NCBI RefSeq assembly: GCF_030272615.1
Contig: NC_081413.1
Span: forward strand, 101,824,239-101,888,238
DNA length: 64,000 nucleotides
Origin: Cryptomeria japonica
Lineage: Eukaryota; Streptophyta; Pinopsida; Cupressales; Cupressaceae
Direction of reading: 5' to 3'
The translations under genes and the position numbers were made by a program. Below, piece by piece: positions 46,475 to 59,851 of this stretch (the first letter of the stretch is position 1; every line of letters starts with the position of its first letter). The notes beneath the pieces were generated by a model, which worked only from the letters and a program-made list of their open reading frames with translations, was not told the DNA's origin and did not search any database.

Positions 46475-48319
46475 TACTTCATCAATAGGTCCTTATTTTT
46501 TCTACTTTTTTATAAGTTGCATTATAGACTTTAGTAAAGCTTCATGGCATAAACATTGCAAACCATAGTCATAGTTGACTTATTATATATTATTAAGCCT
46601 TCATTTGAGCACTCTTAATATGTTTCATTTATGGATATAATATAATACATATATATATGCTTTTAATTGTGAATTCTATGGATGGAAATGGTTGATTATT
46701 ACGATTCACAATTTTGTATATATTATTGTGCAACAATTCACTCAAACTAGAAGTAATTGTTCGTTCAACCAAACAATGTGTCAACTCCTAGAGCCATAGC
46801 TAAAGCTACTGTCGATTCAATCAAATGCAATTCTAGGTGGACCAAGCTATCCAAGGGTGACACTCACATGGACATTTTCTATAATGATCTTAACCACTTG
46901 ATGCATGTTATTTAGTAATTTGTTGAACTAATTCAAGTGAATAATTATATCTTGATGGTTGTTAGTTATTTCAATCCTAATAGGACTCTTTTTTAGTTAA
47001 TGGTTTCTTTATCCATTCATAAATTCTCTCCTTAGATTTAGGGATCAAGTAGTAGTTAGTTAGAAGAATCAATCATAGTTTTGATCAAGTAAAAATGAGT
47101 TTGAATACAACTTGAAAAGGTTAACAACTCTGTGATTACTAAAGTATCTATCTTTTACAAATAAATCTTGTGAACTTGTGATAAATAAATATATGCATTT
47201 ATGAAATAATTGTGTGATTCTAGAACTTCATAGCAAGTACTTACGCAAGGGGGACCACTTGAGGTAAAGCTACTCTTAGTTTAGTTTTGTTCAATTTGTT
47301 TTATTTCAAGTATTTAATATTAAAGTAGTTCTCTTGAATTTCAATTGGTTAACAATTCTATTTTTTTTTTTTTCTAGTAGCAGTTATAGTTGAACTAGAA
47401 TAGATAGTGTAAGTAGTAGTTAATGGTTGTTTTATTTTAATTTTTTTAGACTAAATTTTTTTAGTATAATATTTTGTTTACATTGCACTTGTTCTTTATT
47501 TGATATCTTAGTTTTAGTAATGGTTATTTTAGTAGTTGTTTTTCAACACTTTCTTTCATTACAATTTTTGTAGTCAACGTAGGATAGAAATGCAAGATAG
47601 ATTCATAATGCACATATAGTGTTGTATCATTTCAAGTTGTATGAGTCCTAGTTTGACAAATAAGTGCAGCCTTTAAACCATGAAGGATTGCTCAACATGG
47701 ATAGATATCCCTGAGTTATGAAGACCTATAACTTGTCCCAAATCTCAATTAGAATTATTAGGCTCAACATTTTTTCTGCTATTGTCGGGGATGGTGTGAA
47801 ATTAAAAAAATTATCTAGGTTATCTCATATTTTTTCGTGTTTTATTAGAAATAGAAATCATTTCTTTCAGTTCATAGGACTTTTAGATTTTAAACAAACC
47901 CTCACAATTTTTACTACCATATGCAAGTGCACTAGAATAAGGGTTTTATTTCTTGCATGCATATAAGGACTCTTGTGGAAGATTCTTTCCTAGTATTGAT
48001 AGCCAAACCATCCAAGCAACTATGGAAAAAAATCAACAATACCATTCACCTCAATCTTCACCAACCTCTCAAGCCACTTCCAATTCATTCCACAATTCCA
48101 CTCCACATAATTCTCCACCTAGAGTCGGAATGGGGGATGCAAAGTGCCTGGATGACCAAGATAGTGAAACTCTAAATTTCCATGTTCCCATTATCCGTCA
48201 AGAGAGGAATATTGCTCGTTAGGCTCCATTCTCCACCTTCGGTTAGGGTAGCTCCAGACAAGTTAGGCTACCACCTTCAACTAATTGGGCTTTCATGGAC
48301 TTATTACTGAGGACCTAGA
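46475..48319 (+). other. Copia D internal remnant
   Basis: Mostly AT-rich with no intact domain. A frame near 46820-46910 (RWTKLSKGDTHMDIFYNDLN) may be decayed gag. 47953-48222 is an 89-codon frame (MHAYKDSCGRFFPSIDSQTI, later Ser/Pro/His-rich, then RVGMGDAKCLDDQDSETLNF) that I do not recognise. It ends at the G4 LTR. Confidence 0.4.
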
Positions 48320-49313
48320 TGTAGACATCTAAATTTGATTAATTACATTAATTTAATTTAATCATCTTAGTCGCATTTGTTAATTAAATAATTACAAATT
48401 ATCTAATTAATTAATATCCATGGACACTAAAATTTGGTTATTTAATTTAATCAAATTTTATTCCCTTAGCCACAAGTATTAATTAAATATTGTATCTCCT
48501 TCCAATTGATTGCTTTATGTTTCATGTAAACATTTAATTAATTAATTCCCTTTTTCCCTTCTTCTACTAAATGAAATAATTTAATTATTCTATTTAGTTC
48601 ATGTATCGTTTTCTTCTTTTATTTGAATTTAAATAATTCAAATAATCCTAATTGAGTCACATGTCTCCTAACCTTAACCCCCCATCTAACCCATCCTCTA
48701 GCCTAACCCACTAACTAACCTGGGTTCCTAACCAATCTTATCCTCCTAACCAACCCTATCCAAATCATGTGCACATTCCTTATTTTAAGAAATTAGGAAA
48801 CGAAACTAATTTTGTGTGGCTACCTCCGAAAATAGACATGTGTCCTTGGTGACACTTGTGATTCCTTGCATTGACACTTGTAAGTCCTTGCATTGCCACT
48901 TATCCTCAGGAGAGACAAGTGGCACATCTTGAAACCTCCTTTAATCTCCATCAAACACTATTTAATCCCTTCATTTTCCTTTGCAAATCATCCACTTTCA
49001 TGCAATCATACTGTTACCATGTCATTTTGACTACTCACATCCAACCATCTTGCATCCATTTTTAGCATAATTTGCATAAATCATCATCATGGAGCATATG
49101 ATAATACCTTTGGAAGCATAGATCGAGCACACTTCAAACCAAAGGACAATCAAATCAAGGAAAATGGGAGACTTTGCTATTTTATGGTTTATTAATTTGC
49201 TTGATTGATTTCCTTCTTAGCATCCAATCTTGAGTGTGGTTGAATTTTGTGCTTGCTTAGGTTGTTTATTGTCATTTCAATTATTTTATTTAGCACACAA
49301 TTTTTTGTATACA
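48320..49313 (+). repeat. G4 5' LTR
   Basis: 994 bp from TGTAGACATC to GTATACA. U3 contains AT palindromes (TTAATTAAATAATTAC and AATTAATTAAT), as in other Tat LTRs here. Confidence 0.65.
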
Positions 49314-49317
49314 TTTC

Positions 49318-49335
49318 TGGCACACCGACGAGACC
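49318..49335 (+). promoter_or_regulatory. G4 primer-binding site
   Basis: TGGCACACCGACGAGACC, four bases after the LTR, similar to the B PBS. Confidence 0.55.
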
Positions 49336-51400
49336 CACTTCATAGGTCATATCTCACTTTTTTTGTTTTTTTAGTGTGTTATTTTCATAGATTTCAAACA
49401 CTTTCAGGAAAAAATGTAGGAATACAAGTTGATTTAAACTTTAATGTAAGTCAATTATGCTCCAGGTCAATTTTCATAAACAACAAGAACGCACTGTCAA
49501 ACAATGGGAACACCACTAGAAATAGCGAGAACGCAGTCTCACTGTCGTACGGATGGTAAAATTTTAATTTTATACTCTCGAGTTTTTATTTATCTATTAG
49601 TTTTTAACAGTGAAATGATGGGTTTGATGGTAAAAATAGCGATCTTAAGGGAAGAAATAGCTAGTTTGCATGTAGGGGCAGCGGGATCGCATATCTATCT
49701 TTTTTTGGTCATTTTTTGTTTTCTATTGAATTTAATATTTAGAAGTAAAATAGCATGTTCGCACTATGAAATAGTAGGTTTGCGAGTAGATAGGTAGAAA
49801 CAATGGGAATGAATTGTGTAATGGGAGGAATGCTCTATCTTTTACTTTCTGTACCTTTTCTCAAATGCTTAATTTGGTTCATTTTGATTAATTTGCTAAC
49901 CTACCTCTGTTTTGCTAGTTTTTTACTAGCGCTTATGCAGATTAGATAGTAGAAGACCCCATGATCTCAAAAAAACTAATTTATTTGTTGGAGGACCGTT
50001 GAAGAGGGGTGCATTTGAAAACAAACTTTTTTGGCTTTAAAATTTACATGTCTTTTGAGTAGTTAGAAAACATTTCATTTTCTAAGGGAATTAATCTTGT
50101 TTGTCATGTATTCTCTTGTTTAGATTCAATCCCTAAGATAGAATAAAAGTATCCTCTCCCCTTGCACCTCTAGGTGACCTTGGGTACAAGAGAAGGTGTG
50201 CTATCTTATTAGTGAGCCTGCCTCCCAGTGTTATACGTCAGTGAGACGAAACGACTCAAGTGATACTTTAATTTGATCCACTATATAAAAAAGGGTCAAA
50301 CGAAAGTCATAGCCAATTGGTATTAGCTTCTGTTGTTCTTGTCAATCCAGAACAAGTTTCATACTCAAATTATAGTTTCCTTGGCGAACATAGGGTGCTA
50401 CCTTTCCTCATATTCTGACTAAAAACTTTTTTCTAGCTGTGGCAAAAAAACCCATACTTTATGATTCAAGAAGATTCTCTTCATATACCCTTTGTAATGA
50501 GATAGAAATTCCTTATAGATTTTTAATCTTAGAGGTAAGAGAGAAGGTGGATGGTGTTGTGGAGGGGAGCGAATGCCACTTAATCTCTCTCTATATGTTG
50601 CATCTAAGGTATTCTATTGTAAGAGCTTCACAAATTAGTATCTTTGTTTCCAAGCCTTAAGTTGTCAAGTGCTTGATTTGTCTCCATGTTCATACCAGTA
50701 AATTGTTATCATGTGGGCTAATTTAGGCCCTCATCTTTTGGTCAAGTCAAACAACTGTTTTTATGCTTATTGTATTTGTGTCACTTTACTATCTTTTGCC
50801 AAAGGGTCAAGTCCAAAATTGTCCAAAAAACAACGAGTTTGCAGTCTAAAATCTCAATTATTACCACTTCACTCACTCAAAAATCGTGAGTTCGTTGTCT
50901 TGAAACCACGAGATTGCACCCTAAAATAGCGGGAACACCATTTTATCTGAGTCAGTTTACCCAGTACTTGAAAGAGTGAGATTTTACCTTGAAGCAGTGG
51001 GAATGCCACTCACCTACGTTAGTTTATCAGGTCTCAGAAATGATGGGAACATTGTTCTTTCATTGTGTCAGTTTGCCAGGTCTTAAAAATAGCAAGAATG
51101 CTATGTTTTCATAGGTCAATTTACCAAGTGCATAAAATAGAGGTTTTGCATCTAGTTCATTAAGTCAGTTTACTAAGTTTTAAAATGGTGAGAACATTTT
51201 TTTCCACATAGTCAGATTACCAGTGTCTAGTACCAATGAGTTTGCACCTTGTAACGACAGGAACACTGTCTCATAGTGAGTCTGTTTACTAGTTTGTTAA
51301 AACCGCGGGTTTTCTATTAGAAACTACATGACCACCATCTGAAACAACAAGTTTACACCTAGAAGTGGCTTGAAAAAAAACTCACATATCATTCCTCAAG
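49336..51400 (+). other. G4 leader with two repeat clusters and leader box
   Basis: Irregular repeats lie at 49490-49830 (AAATAGCGAGAACGC, AAATAGCATGTTCGC) and at 50825-51360 (AAAATAGCGGGAACACC, with CAGTTTACC spacers). Between them the leader box at 50153-50260 reads TATCCTCTCCCCTTG, AGCCTGCCTCCCAGTG, GAAACGACTC in order. Small ORFs at 49230-49797 and 50439-50929 are not conserved. Confidence 0.6.
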
Positions 51401-52084
51401 CACAAATCCATTGGAGCACGACCAAAAACGTCTTACATGTGCAACAAGACATTATGGATAAGTGAATTCTTATTTCTTTTGTTTTTTTCTCAATGTGATA
51501 GCTTAATTAGAGGTGTACATTAGGTGTAGAATGTGACTTATATATATATATATTGATATATATTGATATATATTGATTCATTATTTTACCATCTACTTTC
51601 TCATTGTAAACACATACCATTGAGATGACAAAACACATATCCTAGGAAAACCTTAATAAAGAAAAAAAAAATGAGCTTCCAAAAGCATCCACATTCAAAG
51701 TATTGTTCAACAATAAAAATATCACAATACACATAGATTTTCCATGAATACTTTTGAAACATCAAGCTCATCTAATGTGCCCTCCATATTTTCGAGCATA
51801 AAGGGTAACCATGCAACCATAGATCTCATGTCATGCTTCACATATGCACTCTATTGGAGAGCTCAATCAAAATGAGAACCAATCTCAATGAATAAACATG
51901 AGCTTATTTTGATAGATTCAAGTTCACACAAAACCACTATGTGGTATTGACTAAATATATATCATAAAAGCACAAGAGCACAAAACCATTGAGCCCAAAA
52001 TTGAATATTTACCATCAATATAAAATATATGTATTGTCTCTCACAAATAAAATATTTAACTAGTGCCTAATACAACTTTACAAG
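51401..52084. other. G4 remnant or unassigned sequence before E
   Basis: AT-rich; contains a TA-rich microsatellite near 51538-51580. No gene seen. Confidence 0.35.
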
Positions 52085-52924
52085 TGAAATGGTATGTTTC
52101 CTCTATGGTTAATTAAATATTAGTAGCGGACTAAATAAATCAAATATTAAAGTTTAACCTAATGCAATTAACCTTTTTACCTAATATAAATAATCTTGAC
52201 AGTGAGGCAATTTAATTTATTATTTATTATAATGCTTTAATACCACATTTAATATATTTAGAAAAGTAAATGTAATAATAGATAAATTTAATTATAAATT
52301 TATCTCAAAGAAACATTTTAAATATAACCATATAAATTTTATACAATAAATACATTCAAGGAGGAAATCTTTATAAACATTAATATATATATCAATAATA
52401 AAACAATGAGACAATAATTTGCAGTAGTGAAACATTAGGGCAATGACTATATGAAATTTATTAATACATATATGTAAATCACAGAGAGGCTGCTTTCCCG
52501 CACACATAGGATTAGTTATAGGCCTAGGGTTTCCAAGAAAGGAAGCACTCTAGGAGGACACGATTCCTACACAAAACCCCACATGTCTTAACGATATGAA
52601 ATAAACATAGCCCTGGCTAGGACACTCCCGGGTGTATGTTGTACCCCGAGTTGGACACACACTATATGCCCCTTCTCCAATGCCCAATGCCCAACCACCA
52701 GACCTTAACTATCCTCTCTCTTTTGCTTGTTTCAATTTCTTTTTCCTCTATTTTTTCTCCTTGTGTGTCCTTCTTTATTCATTTATGGGTTTATATAATG
52801 TCACAAGGTGATTACCAAAAATCACACCCTTTCATAACTTAAGAAGAAAATAATAATGTTCATACTTACATTTATTTAATTATATTTATTACAATTTATT
52901 TCCATGGAAAAAAGTCTCGTAACA
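52085..52924 (-). repeat. E 3' LTR
   Basis: 840 bp, TGAAATGG to CGTAACA. TATATAAACCC lies on the element strand near 52788-52798. A TTAATATATATATC core at about 52380 corresponds to the expanded microsatellite in the other LTR. Confidence 0.85.
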
Positions 52925-52936
52925 TTTCTCCCCCTG
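52925..52936 (-). promoter_or_regulatory. E polypurine tract
   Basis: TTTCTCCCCCTG on the plus strand, directly next to the LTR. Confidence 0.75.
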
Positions 52937-55900
52937 TAAATAAGGTATTGTCCTCAATAGAAAGAGATGCATCTGCATCACAACTCAAAGAAAAATGAGA
53001 TTAATAAATAAAATTACTAACACTGAATATTTGCATACTTCATCATATTTCCATTTTCATTTTACTTTATCTATATCATCAATTCACAAAAAATCACAAG
53101 TTCAATAATCATTTGTCCCAATCTAAATTATGATAACATTGACATAGATGTCTTATGAGACATATCATGAATTTCTAGTTGAAGAGCCAGCTATAGTTTA
53201 TATGTTTTAATTTCCAATGTTTTTAACTTTATCACTTTAAGTATTACTAATTTAACTTCTTTACTTTTTATAAAAGCATTATCATACAACACCTACCATG
53301 TATGGTCACTCGTAATTTATATAAGTATAATCATTTTACTTAACATATATTCGAAGATGATATTCATGTATTCCGGACTACATGAGTATCCTCTTTTCCT
53401 ATAAATAAAGTACATGTACAAGGTTATTGGGTTGATCAAGTCCAATAACAAAGTACAATAGAGAAAAATGGCATTAGAAAGATAATCCAACATCTAGCAA
53501 AAGATATTATTACCACCCACAAAGCAATTCATATAAAATAGTAGAACCTTTATTTTGTTTAAGTAATTAAAATATTTGAATTTGATTTTTTTTCTCTTCA
53601 ATGATACTGATTTGTTCAAACATTATTAAAATTTTAAAGGTTGTCTCTTCTCTTATAAAGTTCAACATGTCCTCATGTTTAATCACTAAATTTTATATCT
53701 TATAAATATATCATTCTCACCAACTTATTTCAAACATAGTATCATTAATGTGAACTCAAGGACTTGTGGGTTATGGGTCTATAATGTAATTTACATTAAA
53801 CCCAATCTAGATCTTGGTTTTGAATAAAAATTGCATTCATATATGAAAGATCATGTGCCAATATGACTTGACACTAATAAATTATGCAATATAGATATTT
53901 TATTAGAACTTAAAGTAAGACATCATATAACTTATTAAGAAGAGTTGATATTAATATTGTATTTTGTGCGTCATGCATTTAGTTGTTACTAATAGGGCCA
54001 CAAGTAAAATTGCACTCTTTAGCAGATAATATTGGCTTAACAAATATTCCACCTAGACCAATGTGGTACTCAACCAATCAACACTCCATATGCAAAACTC
54101 AGGAAATCTATGAATTGGTTCTTGACCAATAAGAATCACACCTATTTATGACCAAGTATCCTTTAAGTATATTGTACAACAATATATTGAATAAATATAA
54201 TGGTCTTGTATCTTATTCCATTTTGCTAATTTTTAATGAAGGATGAGAAATTTTACCTATTTAACATGGTCAAAAATATTAAATACTTATTTCTTTTTTG
54301 TGATGAGTAAATAACCACTAATAACATTTGATACAAACAGAGGTAATGTTAGTGTGAGTGCGACAACATTTACCCAAGTAAAAAAGGGCAAGCACACAGG
54401 ATGGTCGGGCATACAGCCAAGATAGCATAAACCCACATCAGAATGATGAATAGTTATGGACAATCACCATGTTCTAAATTACACTAATACTCATCTCACT
54501 TTATTATAGTTATCTATGTGGGAAACCTCATTTCATCGTAAGTATTACTATTGTGGTTGTAAGAATATCGAAACGTAATGGAGGTATTATGGTTGTAGCT
54601 GTTGGAGAATAATTTCAAAACTGGCATTCTATCCTTAGGGCCTAGCATTAATGTATAAAATCTTTTTCATGTCTAAGAAAAGAACAGATGAAAATCTTCC
54701 TTAAAAGATATCACTTAGATGCTTATTATGGTGTATTCTCAACAGCGATATGCTACATTGCTTGAAGTTGATGATCTAAGATTTTAGTGCACGGTGTGGG
54801 ACATAAGTGATGATAGTAATCACTAATTTCTACAAATGATTTATGCAAGTAATCTCTCTTTTTTAAATTGTGCTACCTAACTAAATAAATAAATTAAATC
54901 TTTACAGATGCTTCTACTATTATCTTAATGAGATGTGTTTGCTCCAAATTGGAGAGTTGCTTTATTATATAAATTTGCCTACCATTGGATTATTGGATTG
55001 GGGACTGAAGAATCTATCATCTAGGCTTGCAAAACCTTGTTAATAAGATTCCTCAATATCGGTTTTATTACATGGATAACTTCATTAGAAAATTGAACAA
55101 GAATTAGCATGAATGACTTTATTTTAAAGGGTAATTCTTGTTACAACTATATCCTTCGAATTCTCCATTTCCATAGTCCTTTTATAAGGGGTTTATCTTA
55201 AATTATTTATCTCATTTTGATTGTCACCATGTGCAAGTGAAGGGCTACAGATATTGAAGGGCTATTGATGTCAGTGTATTACCAATTATCATGATATTGA
55301 GGCACCCAAACCTCTCCTTGGGAATAAAAAATCACGTTGCACATGAAATTCATCATTAATCTAACATGCATATCATAATAATGGTACACCAAAGGTACTA
55401 ATCTAATGACAAATTGAAAACTAAAAGTGACCCTTGTCTGAGAACTCCATGTTCATTTAGAAGGATGAGCTGGTAAATATCTATCAAAATCTTTGTAATA
55501 GGAACATGGTCATGTAACATATTCTAGAATAATATTTATGTTTTAAAAAGAATTTACTTAAAATATATTATTTTACTGGAGAGACCAAGCCTGGACAATG
55601 ACTTAAACTTAGATTATAATAATAGGAAAAAAAACACAGGTCTCATACAATTTAAGCACTAATATGTAGATCACTTAGTAAGATACAAGCAACAGAATAT
55701 TGTGATCCAAAAATAATAGAAAAGGGACAGTAAATATGATATGTAGAGAGTTCTAATTCAGCATAAAGAAAATCATTTAAAACTTGAATAGATTTCATTT
55801 TCTAGATTGACTAGTTAGGGTAAGGATCCTTGTCACTATTTTCGGTAAAGAAGTAAAGTATCGTATATTTAACAAAAGAGAATGTTGTGTTTGGTATACA

Positions 55901-57410
55901 ATGAATTTTCTCATGTTTAAATTCTTTCATAAAAAAGGTTTTGTTTTTGTCAACTTTTTATTTATTTATTAATATCACATCTAAATTAGTTTCTCTTTTT
56001 ATTGTGTTTTTGTGGGTTCCATAAGAAATAACTTGCTCCATTTACTGCAAATTGCCCGTTAGCCTTTTTTTTGTTTTTTTGTTTTTTAAGGTTTGGAGAG
56101 TTAATTGCTACTATGCTCAGGCAGTTGCAGCTAAGGAGAAATAACTTCATGAAAGTATGATACTTTTGACAAAATGTTTCTTTTTTTTTTTCTCTAAAGT
56201 TTAAAGTATGTATCTTGAAATCTTTGATAGATTATATTTATTCTCTCAAAAACCATTATTTGTTGTTTATATCACTTCTCATTTAGAGTAGATATCACTT
56301 GTCCTTTCTCATGTCTTCATTTAACAAACTTCAATGGGTTATGTGTCTTCAATTTAACTATTGCAAGCATTTTGGTTATATCTCCAGATAAGAAATAATC
56401 TAAGGTACAATATTAAATTATGGCCACTAGATTTCACTTATTACACATGATTGCACAATTAGATACAATATTTTGGGCCAAGTGACATTTTTACACTCTA
56501 AGTAGTAATAAACAGTACATAAAGACAATCAAAAACATTATTATTTTATTCATTCATTCCTAACTACTATAAAAATTGGACTTGGTCAGCAACATTGAAT
56601 TAATCCAATCAACTTGTTAATTCTAATACTAAAAAGACTGTTATATAAGTCATTGGTGACACCAATAGAAATATTACATCCTTACAACAAGTTAGTAAAC
56701 ACTGAAGTAGTTGAAATGCTTACTAAAAAGGTATTTGAATTATAGCAAATGAATTTGAATCCCGATTGATCTATTATGCCATTTTAACATAATATCTCTG
56801 TTATTTCACTAATGGCACATGTACGAACTAGGCAATTGGTGAAGTCTATCGACTTGGGTAGATTGAAAATTTTCCTTCTATTTAGGTTAAGTGCCAAAAT
56901 TCCAAAATGGGAATTGACAGAGAGATACACCTTAAGAGACACTAAGGTTGCTCCACTTATTAGATTATGGTAGGGACTGATGCGTGTGAGTTTGTTTTCA
57001 AGCGTGCAATAAGAAAGGTTTTAAAAATATTTTTGTAGTCTTTCTAAATGAAAACATTGGTTGCAAGTTGAATTTTGTTTTCTAGCATGAGGCAAGAAAT
57101 CTAAGAAATCTTTCAACTATTTATTTTTGCAACCCTAAGAATTTTTCGTGTGAGGTAAGAAATGTTTCAACTATTTCAGGTTGCAAAATTTTAAATGAAA
57201 ATATTGTTGTGAGTTGAAATCTTGAAACCTTGTTCTTGCAATCTGATTATTCTTAGTTTACAACTATTATAATTATAGTAATCAAATGGAATATATTCAA
57301 TATATAAATATTATGAGCCCTACAAACAACATTTGGGTGCTTCCATTACAAGATATTTGACTTCTCACACTATACCTATCATATTTAGATTTTTCTTTTT
57401 AAGATGAATT

Positions 57411-57503
57411 TTGAGAGTTGGAATAATGACAATGCTAAGATCTTGTGATTTCATGCAAAGGTAATTTGAGACTTGGAATAATGTAATGCTAAGATCTTGT
57501 GAC
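57411..57503. repeat. Short tandem duplication in E
   Basis: TTGAGAGTTGGAATAATG and TTGAGACTTGGAATAATG start two similar blocks about 60 bp apart, both reaching GCTAAGATCTTGTGA. Confidence 0.75.
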
Positions 57504-57724
57504 AGAATAGTTATTTAATGAAGAAATTTGAATTGGGTCTTATCAATTATTAGTGAAAATATGAACTCACCATTTTCAACTTCAAAATAGGTGTATAATT
57601 ACAACTACTGACTTGATTTGCAATTGGGAATAAGCCTTCTTGGTAAAAATGGGAGTCTTCTTCTTCCTGAAAAATTTCTTCATTGAAAGTGAAATTTGAA
57701 ACAAAGTGTGTACAAAATGACATC

Positions 57725-57745
57725 CACACACACACACACACACAG
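57725..57745. repeat. (CA)n microsatellite
   Basis: About nine CA units. Confidence 0.85.
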
Positions 57746-58052
57746 AGATATATATGGTTTCAAAGTAAATTTGCTTCCCTCAGTGAAAATTTTAATTTAA
57801 ATAGTGATTCAAACTCTTCATGAATAAACCATAATCTAAAATCCATAGTATCATTTAAAAAAAAATGAACCAATTGTTTAGGGTTCTAATTTGGGTTGGG
57901 TAAAATTTTATTAATTTTTTATATTTAAATTGTGTTTTGATTCAAAATTAACATCATAATATTTATATAAGGTTGTCTTTTAATTTTTTATTTTTTTCAA
58001 GATGTGTTAACCCTAAATATTTATTCTCATTGTTTCTTTCTAGATCGATTTG

Positions 58053-58064
58053 GCTCTGATACCA
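58053..58064 (-). promoter_or_regulatory. E primer-binding site
   Basis: GCTCTGATACCA on the plus strand (TGGTATCAGAGC on the element strand), two bases from the LTR. Confidence 0.88.
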
Positions 58065-58066
58065 AA

Positions 58067-58363
58067 TGAAATGGTACATTTCCTCTATGGTTAAACGGTT
58101 AATTAAATATTAGCAGTGGATTAAATAAATCAAATATTAAAGTTTAACCTAATGTAATCAACCTTTTTACCTAAAATAAATAATCTTGATAGTAAGGCAA
58201 TTTAATTTATTATTTATTATAATGCTTTAATACCAAATTTAATATATTTAGAAAAGTAAATGTAGTAATAGATAAATTAATTACAAATTATCTCAAATAA
58301 ACATTTGATATATAACCATATAAATTTTATACATTAAATACATTCAAGGAGGAAATCTTTATA

Positions 58364-58366
<3 letters not shown>
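58067..58366 (-). repeat. E 5' LTR, truncated
   Basis: Aligns with 52085-52380 with an 8-bp indel near 58092 and scattered substitutions, so the pair is much older than the B LTRs. It stops at the (AT)n tract and G3. Confidence 0.85.
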
Positions 58367-58451
<85 letters not shown>

Positions 58452-58487
58452 TATATATATATATATATATATGTTTATATATATATA
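58367..58487. repeat. (AT)n microsatellite at E/G3 junction
   Basis: About 120 bp of AT with two GTTT interruptions. The E 3' LTR has only a short TATATATAT at the same position. Confidence 0.93.
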
Positions 58488-59849
58488 TATAGTCACACAA
58501 ATTTGTCCAGCTTAATTAAATAAATATTCGCTATTTATTTGATTAAAAATCCACTAGCCATCAGTTTATTTAATTTAATATTTAATTAATTCATCTCCAA
58601 ACATTCTCCTATTAATTAAATAAATTATTCAATTTATTTTAATTAATTCATTAAACCAAATTCACAATCAATTAAATAAATAAAATCTATTTATTTAATT
58701 AAATCCCCTTTTCCTCTTTTAAATAAATTAAATAAAACATTTATTTAAATCATTATCCCCCCCCACTTGCATTTTCCTACAAATGCAACTTGCACACATT
58801 TATTGAAATAAATGAATTTTTATTTTAATAAAATCCCATTTTTCCCTCACCCACCAAATCCACTTGCAAAATCTAATCCCCTTTTAGATTCTTCTAAACC
58901 CTTCCTAATTAGCCTAATCCGTCCCCTAATTATTGTCACATTCCTAAACAAAATGAAGTCACTTCTCAAAGACTTCAAAAGTCTTTGAAAAGCATTAACC
59001 CCCAAAGTCTTCCAAGACCACTAATGGCTCTTACATGACCATTTATGGCTCTTACATAACCATTTATGGTTATTTCAAACTTGTCTCCCAAAACATTTAT
59101 TGTTTTTAACATATTTATCCCTTTTTACATTTGCACAAGAGTTTATCCATTGGATAAAATCTTTATTCTTTGAATAAAGAGTTTATTCATTCAACTAACC
59201 TTGACTTTAACTCCCAAGGTCATATCAAGCATTTAATGCTTATTCCCTCTCCTCTCAACCTATCTCACATTGACACTTGTCATCTTGGGATTGGGTTGAA
59301 AGCCCTCACATGGATTTGAAATCATTCAATCCTGACCCTTGTTGAGATTACTCAACCTCAACCATCCATTGCTCCATTTTCCCTATAAATAGAGCCCATT
59401 TCTTCATAATCTAGATCCTGAAAACTTGTATGCATTTAACCTATAGGCATTTTAGAGAGCATTTAGCATAGCAAACTAAAATCTTGTTATTTTGGTTAAA
59501 ATCAATCATTTCAATAGCATCTAGTATTTTAGATTTTCATTTTACATTTGGAGCACAATACTAAAATCTCAATCTTCCATAAGCATCCATAGTGCAAAAA
59601 GCTGCTGAGAGCTACACTATTTTGGAACTTGGAGAGGAGAGGAACAAGGGAGAATGAGCTAAGAGCATGCTAAGAGGTATTTGGAGATGCCTTATTATCT
59701 TTGTTTCATTTGTTAGATATATTAGCATGATTTTAGTATCTATTTTGATATGTCTGTTTAGATTAGTTTTTGATTGACTAACACTAATGATTTTCTTATG
59801 TCTTGTGTTGTTTGTCATTTGCTAACCTTGTCCAATTCGCAGAGCATCA
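58488..59849 (+). repeat. G3 5' LTR
   Basis: About 1.36 kb ending GAGCATCA. Its start is fused with the (AT)n tract and reads TATAGTCACAC where the B LTR reads TGTAGACACTC. U3 holds AT palindromes (58520-58740). The start coordinate is uncertain by a few bases. Confidence 0.65.
59383..59392 (+). promoter_or_regulatory. G3 LTR TATA box
   Basis: CTATAAATAGAGCCC context inside the LTR, the typical position for the retrotransposon promoter. Confidence 0.65.
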
Positions 59850-59851
59850 TT

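Larger units (their letters stand above)
45568..48319 (+). mobile_element. Copia D: left part of a Copia-like element
   Basis: 5' LTR (45568-46460), PBS and about 1.8 kb of degenerate internal sequence in the plus orientation. It cuts the last monomer of the C array at about 45560. The right part is beyond the G4 insertion or outside the window, so no target duplication can be checked. Confidence 0.7.
48320..52084 (+). mobile_element. G4: 5' part of a Tat-like Ty3/gypsy element
   Basis: 5' LTR, PBS, repeat-bearing leader and leader box are present, but gag is not reached because E interrupts at 52085. Similarity of the LTR start (TGTAGACATC) and end (GTATACA) to B and of the leader box to G3 and B supports the class. 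Confidence 0.65.
52937..58049 (-). other. E internal region, no gene found
   Basis: 5.1 kb, AT-rich. The longest frame is about 63 codons (57550-57741), not convincing. Local duplications near 57010-57230 and 57411-57503 and a short (CA)n at 57725-57745 are present. Nothing else is recognised. Confidence 0.6.
52085..58366 (-). mobile_element. E: LTR element without visible coding region
   Basis: Left LTR 52085-52924 (complete) and right LTR from 58067 (about 300 bp before an (AT)n tract) are homologous. A TGGTATCAGAGCC PBS adjoins the right LTR and a TTTCTCCCCCT polypurine complement adjoins the left LTR, so the element is on the minus strand. The 5.1-kb interior has no long frame on either strand and no recognised gag or pol motif. 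Either a heavily decayed Copia or a non-autonomous large derivative (LARD-like). Confidence 0.75.
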
